Positions 33,935 through 41,286 of a stretch of DNA of 64,000 nt are shown here, piece after piece. The first letter of the stretch is position 1, and each line of letters opens with the position of its first letter. The stretch spans positions 68,132-132,131 of the forward strand of contig DASZAY010000021.1 in the NCBI GenBank assembly GCA_035944555.1, read 5' to 3'. The notes under the pieces were generated by a model that ran no database searches, was not told the DNA's origin, and saw nothing but the letters and a program-made list of their open reading frames with translations. A program made the position numbers and the translations under genes. Source of the stretch: CADCWK01 sp035944555. GTDB lineage: Bacteria; Chloroflexota; Chloroflexia; Thermomicrobiales; UBA6265.

Positions 33935-35764
33935 ATGACGATCGATAGCTTGCGACTTGGACGGGTGCTTCTGGCACTCGCCTTCATCGCCGGGATGTCT
34001 GGCGCGCTCGCCGGATACGGGTCCGTCCGTGCCCAGGTGGTTTCCCTCGGGAGCGACGAGACGGTCGAACCGACGGTCATCGCGCAAGGCGTCGCGGAGC
34101 TGCCGGACGACGATGTCGCCTGGCGGGTATTGCGCTCGACCGGCGGATCACGAGACGACCAGCAGCCCGTCCCGGCGGTGACCGGGTTCGTGGTCGCCGG
34201 GACGGACGACCTCCTGATCAGCGACCTCGACACCAGCGTCCAGACACTCCTTGGTCCGGCAGAAGCCAGCTGGGTGGCGGGTGACTCGGAGCAGCAACGC
34301 GCATCGCTGACCGACGACCCGGTCACCTACTCCGAGATTGGCCCCGTCCCGGCGGACGACGCCGACGACGCGGGTGAGAGCGACGTGGTGTTCGCGGGCG
34401 ATGCCTTCGAAGGACCGGACGGCCCCCACCGGATCACCCTTTCGGTGGCCCTCCTCGGTCCGGATCAGGTCCTCGACGTGACGGTGGAGGATGGTCCGGT
34501 CCTGATCTATGTCAATGCCGGACAGCTCGCTGTCTCGACGGGTGGCGACCTGGCGACCGGCGATGCCCAGACATACGACGAGGATATGTCGCTGACCAAT
34601 GACGGGACCGACCCGGCCCGCGTCTACGTCGCGGCGATCGGTGCCAGCGTTCCGCCCCTGCCGTCGTTCGCCGGACAGGCGACGCTGCAGGTCCGCGCCT
34701 GTCCGGAGGGGTCGTCCGGCTTCCAGTTCACCCCGAGTCAGTGCACGCCGGTCGATGCGGGTGACGGCTTCAGCGTCAGCCTCCTGGACGCCAACTACCA
34801 GCCGGTCGAGCCCAGCGGCGCGCTCGAGGACGGCGAGCAGACGTGGGACGACCTCGAGTTCGGGATCTACCCGTGGGGCGCACCGACGCTCCCGGCTCCC
34901 TACGTCGGCAGCCTGTGGACGGACATCGACTCCAACCCGCTCGACATCGCCCAGGTCACGATCGACGCCGACACGCTGGATGTCACCCACATCCTCTACG
35001 TCTTCCCTATTACCGAAGGAACGATCTCGGTCAGCATTGCCAACTGTCCGTCGGGCGTCACGCCGGACAACCTCGCCGGCCAGACGTGCGACGCCCCGGT
35101 CGGCAACACCACCAGTCTGACCGTCACCACGCCGGACGGAGAGACGCTCGACGCCAACGACGCGACGACCGGCAGTGGCGCCTACGTCTTCACCGTCGAC
35201 GTCGACAATGCGTCCGGTGCCTTCTTCACGGTCGACCAGGCGAGCCTGCCCGCTGGCTACGACGACTACCTCATCACGTCCGGCGGCGTGAACGACCTCA
35301 ACGCGCCGCTGGCCGTCAGCCTGACGTCAAGCAGTCCCGCCGTCAGCGTGACGATCTACAACTTCACCGACGAGCAGCCGTCCCCGTCGCCATCTCCGTC
35401 GACAACACCGTCGGAAGCACCGTCGGTCAGCCTGGACGGGAGCGTGACGCTGCAGGTCCTCAGCTGCCCGTCGAGCGTCTCGATCGGGAACCCCTCGGCC
35501 TACGATCAGTGCATGTCCTCGGTCGGGGGCTGGTCGGCAATCCTGGTCACGCCGTCCGGCCAGACGCTCCCGGCGAGTGCGTCCGGCGGGTCCTTCACCT
35601 ACGGCGACCTTGCCCCCGGGACCTACTCGGTCGGCCTGACCGCCCTGCCGCCGGGCTACGCCAGTGCCGTCGCGCCAGGACTGTCGGGATCTGGCAGCCG
35701 AGTCAACGTATCGGTCTCGGCCGATAACCCGAGCCCGACGGTGACCGTCCTGGTTTTCCAATAG
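33935..35764 (+). CDS. Secreted protein with cupin-like region and three Cys-containing repeats
   Basis: A 609-residue exported protein. The signal peptide covers about residues 1-33 (Leu/Ala-rich helix, Val-Arg-Ala-Gln cleavage region). Residues 40-240 include a beta-rich stretch with Gly-Pro-His-Arg-Ile-Thr-Leu and Leu-Ile-Tyr-Val-Asn-Ala-Gly resembling a degenerate cupin. Three similar units follow, beginning near residues 247, 360 and 500, each starting with a beta strand then Cys-Pro and a second Cys about 10-17 residues later, and ending in Pro-x-Gly-Tyr. They resemble the SpaA/Cna-B beta sandwich of surface proteins. A Pro-Ser linker precedes the last unit. There is no sortase motif. 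ATG 33935 follows GAGGGGG. Function unknown. Confidence 0.65.
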   Translation: MTIDSLRLGRVLLALAFIAGMSGALAGYGSVRAQVVSLGSDETVEPTVIAQGVAELPDDDVAWRVLRSTGGSRDDQQPVPAVTGFVVAGTDDLLISDLDTSVQTLLGPAEASWVAGDSEQQRASLTDDPVTYSEIGPVPADDADDAGESDVVFAGDAFEGPDGPHRITLSVALLGPDQVLDVTVEDGPVLIYVNAGQLAVSTGGDLATGDAQTYDEDMSLTNDGTDPARVYVAAIGASVPPLPSFAGQATLQVRACPEGSSGFQFTPSQCTPVDAGDGFSVSLLDANYQPVEPSGALEDGEQTWDDLEFGIYPWGAPTLPAPYVGSLWTDIDSNPLDIAQVTIDADTLDVTHILYVFPITEGTISVSIANCPSGVTPDNLAGQTCDAPVGNTTSLTVTTPDGETLDANDATTGSGAYVFTVDVDNASGAFFTVDQASLPAGYDDYLITSGGVNDLNAPLAVSLTSSSPAVSVTIYNFTDEQPSPSPSPSTTPSEAPSVSLDGSVTLQVLSCPSSVSIGNPSAYDQCMSSVGGWSAILVTPSGQTLPASASGGSFTYGDLAPGTYSVGLTALPPGYASAVAPGLSGSGSRVNVSVSADNPSPTVTVLVFQ

Positions 35765-35789
35765 CGGTTCACTACCCCAGGTCAGACGA

Positions 35790-35827
35790 CGAGAGAGCCG
35801 GGCGGATGATTCCGCCCGGCTCTCTCG
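35790..35827 (+). terminator. Bidirectional terminator
   Basis: A perfect stem of about 17 bp (35790-35806 with 35811-35827) with a TGAT loop. On the plus strand it is followed by TTCC and on the minus strand by a mixed tail. It separates the secreted protein gene from the converging ybjQ-type gene. It shares its GGA-TGAT-TCC loop region with the hairpin at 40497-40530. Confidence 0.8.
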
Positions 35828-35880
35828 TTCCTGGAATGTAGCGTCGCAAGCCCGCTCCAATTCCCGATTGATCCCGTGGG

Positions 35881-36207
35881 CTACAGGTCCTCGTAGACCA
35901 CGGCGGTCCCGGCGGCGGCGACCATCAGCATGCTGCCACCGTTACCGAGGGTCTCGTAATCCAGGTCGACGCCGATCACGGCGTTAGCCCCGAACGACTG
36001 AGCCTGGGCGACCATCTCATTGATGGCGAGATCGCGGGCGCGGTCGAGCTCCTGCTCATAGGTATTGGAGCGACCGCCGATCACGTCACGGACACTGGCG
36101 AAGAGGTCCTTGGCGATGTTGACGCCCAGGATGGCCTCCCCGTTGACGAGCCCGAGGTAACGGGTGATACGCCGGCCTTCGAGCGAAGCGGTGGTTGTGA
36201 CGAGCAT
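35881..36207 (-). CDS. YbjQ/UPF0145 family protein
   Basis: A 108-residue cytoplasmic protein of the YbjQ family, a pentameric ring fold whose function is not established. It begins Val-Thr-Thr-Thr-Ala-Ser-Leu-Glu-Gly and carries the family's Gly-Leu-Val-Asn-Gly-Glu-Ala-Ile-Leu-Gly-Val-Asn and Gly-Ala-Asn-Ala-Val-Ile-Gly-Val-Asp-Leu-Asp-Tyr segments. AGGAGG sits five bases before ATG 36207; an earlier in-frame start at 36225 lacks one. It is the last gene before the terminator at 35790-35827 and lies 70 bp after the Nif3-like gene, possibly in the same transcript. Confidence 0.88.
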   Translation of the reverse strand: MLVTTTASLEGRRITRYLGLVNGEAILGVNIAKDLFASVRDVIGGRSNTYEQELDRARDLAINEMVAQAQSFGANAVIGVDLDYETLGNGGSMLMVAAAGTAVVYEDL

Positions 36208-36277
36208 GGTGCCTCCTGGTTGCAACGTCTGTCAGGTCTCGATCGATGGTACGTCACCGCGATTGATCGTCAGGCGG

Positions 36278-37093
36278 CTAGAACGGGTTGGCTTCGTCGA
36301 AGAACCGGGTCTCGACACCGAATCTCCGCTCCAGCCAGCCGCCGAGTGCCTGAACGCCGTAGCGCTCACTGGCATGATGCCCGGTCACCACCAGTGTCAG
36401 GCCAGCGTCCAGCGCCAGATCATACGACCAGAGCTCGGCCTCCCCGCATACCCAGGCATCCAGCCCGAGTGCGATGACCTCGTGGATCATCCTGGTCGCC
36501 CCGCCGGAAACGATGGCGACCGACCGGATATCGGCTGGCCGGCCCGGGACGACGATCGGCGCACCACCGAATGCCCTCGTCGCCAGGGTCCTGAGGTCCT
36601 CGGCGGTCAGGGGAACCGGAGACGCGGCGCGAACGCCAAGCCGGGCGCTCGTACCAGGCCATCCTCCGAAGTCCTGGGCAGTCACGGTGAGGCCCAGCCG
36701 GCGGGCCAGCTCGACGTTGTTGCCAACCTCCGCGTGGGCGTCGAGCGGGATGTGCCACGAAGCGAGGCACATCCCATGATGCCGGAGCAGCGCGACCCGT
36801 CGCTCATCCCATGATGAGGCGGGATCAGTCGCTGGGTCGTAGCCGGGTCGTGTGCTGCCCCAAAACATCCCGTGGTGCGTCACAAGCAGGTCCGCTCCCC
36901 ACGCTCCCGCCCCGTTGATCACATCTGTCGTCGCACTGACGCCCAGGGCCACGCGGCGGATCGGGTGCTGCTCATTCCCGCGCTCCGACCGGACCTGCAG
37001 ACCGGTCTGAGCGAGATCCGGGATTCGCCACGGGTCAACGAAGGCATCGGTTGCGGCGACGAGATGGTCGAGTGACACGGGGAGACGGGACAT
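36278..37093 (-). CDS. Nif3-like dinuclear metal centre protein
   Basis: A 271-residue protein of the Nif3/YbgI (GTP cyclohydrolase I type 2-like) family, which forms a toroidal hexamer with a two-metal site. The metal-ligand motifs are Val-Thr-His-His-Gly-Met-Phe-Trp-Gly near residue 70 and Gly-His-His-Ala-Ser-Glu near residue 240. The true role of the family is uncertain. GGGAGGAG precedes ATG 37093. It is divergent from the aminopeptidase gene. Confidence 0.88.
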   Translation of the reverse strand: MSRLPVSLDHLVAATDAFVDPWRIPDLAQTGLQVRSERGNEQHPIRRVALGVSATTDVINGAGAWGADLLVTHHGMFWGSTRPGYDPATDPASSWDERRVALLRHHGMCLASWHIPLDAHAEVGNNVELARRLGLTVTAQDFGGWPGTSARLGVRAASPVPLTAEDLRTLATRAFGGAPIVVPGRPADIRSVAIVSGGATRMIHEVIALGLDAWVCGEAELWSYDLALDAGLTLVVTGHHASERYGVQALGGWLERRFGVETRFFDEANPF

Positions 37094-37212
37094 CGAGAAC
37101 TCCTCCCGGTACCGGTGGGCGATACCACGAGCGAACAGAGTGTATGCCGGGCGTGCGCTAGGATGACCGGAGGCGGCCGAGCGACGGCCACACCGCATTC
37201 CGGAGGCTCAGC

Positions 37213-38703
37213 GTGACCCTGCGATTCTCGTACCAGTCCGGCGACCCGGCCATGCTCACCTGCGACGCGCTCATCGTCCCGGTCACTCCAGGCGAAGCCG
37301 CAGACGCACCGGGTTCGGCTCTGCTGTCAACCCTCGACGGTGAACTCGGCGGAGCCGTCAGCGACCTGCTCGCCGACGCGAAGGTTCCGGGCACGCCCGG
37401 CAAGGTCCTCGTCGTCCCGACCCTCGGGCGGCTCCCGGCACGGCGACTCGTAATCACCGGCGTCGGCGATGGGACCGGTCCGGATGACGTGCGCCTCGGC
37501 TACGCCGCCGCAGCTACCGCCGTCCGACAGGCAGGAGCCCGGTCCGTCGCGCTCGCCCTCCCGGACAACGCGGCGACCGACACGATCGCCGACGCGGTCC
37601 AGGCGGTAGATCTGGCCCTCTATCGCTTCACCACCTACCACGGCACCGCTCACGGGACGTCGGATGCGGTTGATCCGGAGAGCATCGTCATCCTCTCCCC
37701 CACGATCTCGCCGGAGGAAGCGGAAGCGGCCATCGGTCGGGGCGCCGCCATCGCGGCCGGAACCGCGATGGCACGCGATCTCGTCAATGAGCCCGCCAGC
37801 GTCCTGGACCCGGCCGAATTCGCCGCCCGGGCCAGAGCGGTCGCCGAAGACAGCGGACTGGACTTCCGCGAGATTGGCGTCGAGGAACTGACCGAGATGG
37901 GCGCCGGCGCACTCCTGGCTGTCGGGAAGGGCAGCGCCATCCCGCCCCGGCTGATCCACCTCACCTACCGCCCGGAGGGCGAAGCCTCCAGCCGCAAGGT
38001 CGGACTGGTCGGCAAGACGATCACCTTCGACACGGGCGGCTATTCGATCAAGACGACCGAAGGCATGGTCGAGATGAAGGGCGACATGGCCGGTGGCGCG
38101 GCGGTGCTGGGGACGATGTCTGCCCTGCGCGCCCTCGGGTGCCGGCACGAAGTCCACGCCGTGATCTGCGCGGCCGAGAACATGATCTCCGGCGAGGCAT
38201 TCCGCCCCGGGGACATCCTGACGGCGATGAATGGCGTGACGATCGAGGTGCTCTCGACGGACGCCGAGGGGCGGCTGGTGCTGGCGGACGGCATGGTCTA
38301 CACGGCTCGCCAGGGCGTTGACGAGATGATCGACCTGGCGACGCTGACGGGATCGGCGGTGGTCGCGCTCGGCAACACGACCGCGGCACTGTTCGCCTCG
38401 GATGACAGCCTGGCGACGAACCTGATCGTGTCAGGGGCGGCGGTTGGCGAGGATCTCTGGCGGATGCCCCTTACCCCGGCGATCCGCGAGAACATCCGTG
38501 GCGACGTGGGCGACATCAAGAACACCGGCGGCCGCCCGGGCGGCTCGATCGCGGCGGCGCTGTTCCTCGACTACTTCCGCGAGGGACTGCCCTGGGCGCA
38601 TCTCGACATCGCCGGGACCGCCCGGACCGGCAAGTCCCATGGCTACCTGCCCAAGGGCTCGACCGGCTTTGGTGTCCGCACCCTGCTGCAGTACCTGAGC
38701 TGA
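37213..38703 (+). CDS. pepA: Leucyl aminopeptidase (M17)
   Basis: A 496-residue two-zinc aminopeptidase that removes N-terminal residues from peptides in the cytoplasm, usually as a hexamer. The C-terminal catalytic domain shows Val-Gly-Lys-Thr-Ile-Thr-Phe-Asp-Thr-Gly-Gly, Lys-Gly-Asp-Met-Ala-Gly-Gly-Ala and Ser-Thr-Asp-Ala-Glu-Gly-Arg-Leu-Val-Leu-Ala-Asp, so the Lys, Asp and Glu metal ligands are all present. The usual Asn of the Asn-Thr-Asp-Ala-Glu-Gly motif is Ser here. The N-terminal domain (1-170) is the variable PepA cap. GTG start with GGAGG six bases upstream. Confidence 0.94.
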   Translation: MTLRFSYQSGDPAMLTCDALIVPVTPGEAADAPGSALLSTLDGELGGAVSDLLADAKVPGTPGKVLVVPTLGRLPARRLVITGVGDGTGPDDVRLGYAAAATAVRQAGARSVALALPDNAATDTIADAVQAVDLALYRFTTYHGTAHGTSDAVDPESIVILSPTISPEEAEAAIGRGAAIAAGTAMARDLVNEPASVLDPAEFAARARAVAEDSGLDFREIGVEELTEMGAGALLAVGKGSAIPPRLIHLTYRPEGEASSRKVGLVGKTITFDTGGYSIKTTEGMVEMKGDMAGGAAVLGTMSALRALGCRHEVHAVICAAENMISGEAFRPGDILTAMNGVTIEVLSTDAEGRLVLADGMVYTARQGVDEMIDLATLTGSAVVALGNTTAALFASDDSLATNLIVSGAAVGEDLWRMPLTPAIRENIRGDVGDIKNTGGRPGGSIAAALFLDYFREGLPWAHLDIAGTARTGKSHGYLPKGSTGFGVRTLLQYLS

Positions 38704-39179
38704 CGACCGCGCTTTCGCTGGCCGTCGTCACCGTGGCGACGGGACGGACTCGGGATTACATGGCGTCGTGCAGGAAAAGAGGAGGCGCGAGCCGGACTCC
38801 CGGTGTGGCTGGCACCGGGACCGGACTCGCGCCCAGGGGGGATGGCTGGTCACCCTTGGGGACCTCGCCGTGGGGAAGGGGGGATTAGGGGATCAGCACG
38901 TTCCCGGGGTGTTCCAGGAGGCGATCGGTGGTGGCTGGCCGCCCGTCCGCTCCGTGCTGGTCTTGACAAGAGGATAGGCAAGGGATGCGCCAGGAGTATC
39001 GTCGAGATGTGACGATTTCACGGAACCGGTGTGTCGTTGGTCATCCCCGCTCAGCTCCTGCTCTTTCTGGTCGAGCCGCCAGCCAGTGACCCGCCTTGGC
39101 CCCGTGGCTGCGTACGACAGAGAACGCCTGCTGCCAGTGGCAGCCACCGCCAGATCACCGCAACCCAAGGAGCAACACG
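38704..39179. other. 476-bp non-coding region after pepA
   Basis: There is no convincing gene. It contains a long hairpin at 38784-38833, a purine-rich stretch (38834-38890) and a TTGACA at 38964-38969 without a good -10 partner. On the minus strand, GATACT near 38997-39002 could be a -10 box. The region from there down to the hairpin could encode a small RNA, but nothing matches a family I know. Confidence 0.35.
38784..38833 (-). terminator. Long hairpin, best read as a minus-strand terminator
   Basis: GGCGCGAG (38784-38791) pairs with CTCGCGCC (38826-38833), and inside it CCGG and CCCGGTG pair with CACCGGG and CCGG. On the minus strand the hairpin is followed by TCCTCTTTTCC, a pyrimidine-rich tail with a T-run, while on the plus strand it is followed by CAGGGGGG. 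The tail suggests termination of a minus-strand transcript, yet no minus-strand gene lies within 1.6 kb upstream of it. Confidence 0.5.
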
Positions 39180-39707
39180 ATGTCCCAGCAGGGCCGACCC
39201 AAGCCGCTCGGACCCGAGCGCCTGCCGGATGTCCAGCCTTCGAGGACGTCAATCGGCTACGCCACATTCCTGCCGAATCCCGACAAGACTCCGGGCCAGC
39301 CCGCAATGGACCAGGAAGAGCCGGCCTGGTGGGAACAGGGTTCCGCTGCCACGCTGCCGGATGCTCCGCGCTGGCAAGCTGGCAGCTTGGTCGGTTCCCG
39401 GCTTCCACCTCGGTCCGAAACGTTGCGTCCCGGCTCCCTGTTCGACGAGATCATCGACCACGGGGACTACCATCGCCGGGAACTCATGGACGAGTTCCGT
39501 GGACTCAAGCGTCCATCAGCCGTCGCGGGCGAGGAATCGACCGGTCAGGGACGCAGAACCGATCGTGACCAGGCCCGCCGCGAGCGCCGTGAACGCCGGC
39601 GACAGGAGCGGGCCAACGGTATCCATTCTGAAGGACAATCGTCATCCCGCCGTAGCCACTCACGCCGTAACCGGGACGTCAGCCTGGACTGGGACGATGA
39701 GAGTTGA
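39180..39707 (+). CDS. Hypothetical protein, Arg-rich and probably disordered
   Basis: A 175-residue protein that I do not recognise. ATG 39180 is preceded by AAGGAG at an ideal distance, which is the main reason to call it. The N-terminal 100 residues are Pro/Trp/Gln-rich with Glu-Pro-Ala-Trp-Trp-Glu. A short helical segment near 90-110 contains Leu-Phe-Asp-Glu-Ile-Ile-Asp. The last 60 residues alternate Arg with Glu, Gln and Ser and end in Asp-Trp-Asp-Asp-Glu-Ser. Several overlapping frames are also open because the region is GC-rich, so the call is uncertain. It precedes the phosphoesterase gene by 68 bp. Confidence 0.5.
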   Translation: MSQQGRPKPLGPERLPDVQPSRTSIGYATFLPNPDKTPGQPAMDQEEPAWWEQGSAATLPDAPRWQAGSLVGSRLPPRSETLRPGSLFDEIIDHGDYHRRELMDEFRGLKRPSAVAGEESTGQGRRTDRDQARRERRERRRQERANGIHSEGQSSSRRSHSRRNRDVSLDWDDES

Positions 39708-39775
39708 GCTTCGACACATCTCCCGCACGTCCTGCCCGGCGTCCGATCAGTCAGTCACCAGGTGAAGGGAGCGGC

Positions 39776-40483
39776 ATGCGCGTTGCCGTCATGTCCGATA
39801 TCCACGGGTTCAGTCTCGCGCTCGATGCCGTCACCTCGGACATCGAGCGCCACGGACTGTTCGACGCCGTCGTCGTCGCAGGCGACCTCTGCGCGGTCGG
39901 GCCAGACCCGGCTGGTGTCATTGAACGGCTCCGGGCCCGGCCGGACTGGGTCGTGCTCAAGGGCAACACCGACGACGATATCGTCCAGGCGGCGACGCGC
40001 CGGGAGATGTGGTTCCCGGTCGCCGAAATCGGCCGGGAGGGAGCGGCTTTTCTGGAGGATCTGCCGCTCATCACTCGCTACTTCCCACCCGGGTCGGTAG
40101 ACGACGATCAGTCCCTGCTCGTGGTTCACGCCAACCCACACGACCTGACCGGACGACTCGATCCGGAATCTTCCGACCGTGAGCTCCGGGAGGTCCTTGG
40201 CGACGCCCGCTTCGACACGATCGCGTTCGGGCATGTCCATATCGCCTATCAGCGCGAGCTGGATGGCAGGAAACTGGTCGACGTGTCGGCCGTGGGGAAT
40301 CCCAAGGACGGGTCGCTTCGGAGTGCATGGGGCGAGTTCACCTGGGATACGAACACCGGCTATTGGACATCGACGATCCACCGGACCGACTACCCGCTGG
40401 CCGAGACCGAGCGCCAGATCCGGGACAGTCGCCTGCCGTCCCCGGACAAGGTTTTGCAGAAATTGATCCGGGCCAGGTACTAG
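39776..40483 (+). CDS. Metallophosphoesterase, YfcE-like
   Basis: A 235-residue calcineurin-like phosphoesterase with two metals. Motifs in order: Asp8-Ile-His10, Gly-Asp-Leu-Cys-Ala-Val-Gly near residue 40, Gly-Asn-Thr-Asp near residue 65 (in place of the usual Gly-Asn-His-Asp/Cys), and Gly-His-Val-His near residue 150. This fits phosphodiesterases such as YfcE. ATG 39776 has GGGAG upstream. The gene ends at a strong hairpin shared with the converging DoxX gene. Its substrate is unknown. Confidence 0.88.
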   Translation: MRVAVMSDIHGFSLALDAVTSDIERHGLFDAVVVAGDLCAVGPDPAGVIERLRARPDWVVLKGNTDDDIVQAATRREMWFPVAEIGREGAAFLEDLPLITRYFPPGSVDDDQSLLVVHANPHDLTGRLDPESSDRELREVLGDARFDTIAFGHVHIAYQRELDGRKLVDVSAVGNPKDGSLRSAWGEFTWDTNTGYWTSTIHRTDYPLAETERQIRDSRLPSPDKVLQKLIRARY

Positions 40484-40496
40484 CGCGACACATGCA

Positions 40497-40530
40497 AAGG
40501 GGCCGGGAGGATGATTCCTCCCGGCCCCTT
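40497..40530. terminator. Bidirectional terminator between phosphoesterase and DoxX genes
   Basis: A perfect 15-bp stem (40497-40511 with 40516-40530) with a TGAT loop. It is followed on the plus strand by CGTTGTCAGTTGTT and on the minus strand by TGCATG after a TT. It serves both converging genes. Confidence 0.82.
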
Positions 40531-40555
40531 CGTTGTCAGTTGTTCCGCTGAGCGG

Positions 40556-41089
40556 TCAGGACTCAGACGCCTCAGCAGCGTCCGTCGGCGGGATCTCGGA
40601 ATCCGCCTTCTTCGACTGTTCGACCGCGTAGTAGACGGCGCCCGCCGTAACGGCCAGGCCGACCGGAACCGTCCAGCCCGGGAGCCGACTACGCAGGATC
40701 GTGTCGAGCGCGATCGGCCCGGGTCCACTCACGATCTGCTCGGCCGCGATCGCCATGAAGAGCACCGGTAGCTCCGCTCCGCCGGAAGCGTTCCAGATCG
40801 GCTTGCCCCAGTGCATGGTCCGGGATGCCATCGACATCGCGCCGATGGTGGCAAGCGGTCCGGCCGGGTGCATAAAGCCCAGGGCGGTCAGGAGTCCACC
40901 ACCGAACTCGCTGGCGCCAGCGAGCCGTGCCCAGTGCTGGGCAGGCTCCAGCTTCATCCCGCGCATCATCCCGGTGACACCTTCGAGGCCCGGTCCGTCG
41001 AACGAGCCGAACAACTTCTGCGCCCCGTGGCCAGCCATCAGGCCGCCAGCGACTCCCCGCACGATCAGTCTTCCAAGTCCCGCGGCCAT
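40556..41089 (-). CDS. DoxX family membrane protein
   Basis: A 177-residue protein with four hydrophobic helices, starting Leu-Ile-Val-Arg-Gly-Val-Ala-Gly-Gly-Leu-Met-Ala-Gly-His-Gly-Ala-Gln-Lys-Leu-Phe, the typical DoxX opening. Family members are linked to quinone-dependent oxidation or thiol homeostasis, but their roles are poorly defined. The C-terminal 25 residues are acidic and cytoplasmic. GGGGGAG precedes the ATG. It is divergent from the IlvD/Edd gene. Confidence 0.88.
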   Translation of the reverse strand: MAAGLGRLIVRGVAGGLMAGHGAQKLFGSFDGPGLEGVTGMMRGMKLEPAQHWARLAGASEFGGGLLTALGFMHPAGPLATIGAMSMASRTMHWGKPIWNASGGAELPVLFMAIAAEQIVSGPGPIALDTILRSRLPGWTVPVGLAVTAGAVYYAVEQSKKADSEIPPTDAAEASES

Positions 41090-41286
41090 CGACTCCCCCT
41101 CTTTCCTGTCCTTGCCGATCCCTCCCAGCCAGGCGGCGGTGGAGATAAGCGTTACGGATTCTGGTCAACGCAAGAAGGGCGCCCGGTTCCCGGGGTAGCC
41201 CAGTGCTACCATTGAGCCGCTTTGACCAATCCACCGGGCCACGACGCCGTGACCGATCCTCTCGACCCGGCACAGGAGCAGATCCG

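Noticed and set aside
38704..39179. Possible SRP RNA, RNase P RNA or tmRNA in the gap after pepA
   Set aside because: I checked both strands for the conserved cores of these RNAs and found none; only the hairpin and T-rich tail remain.
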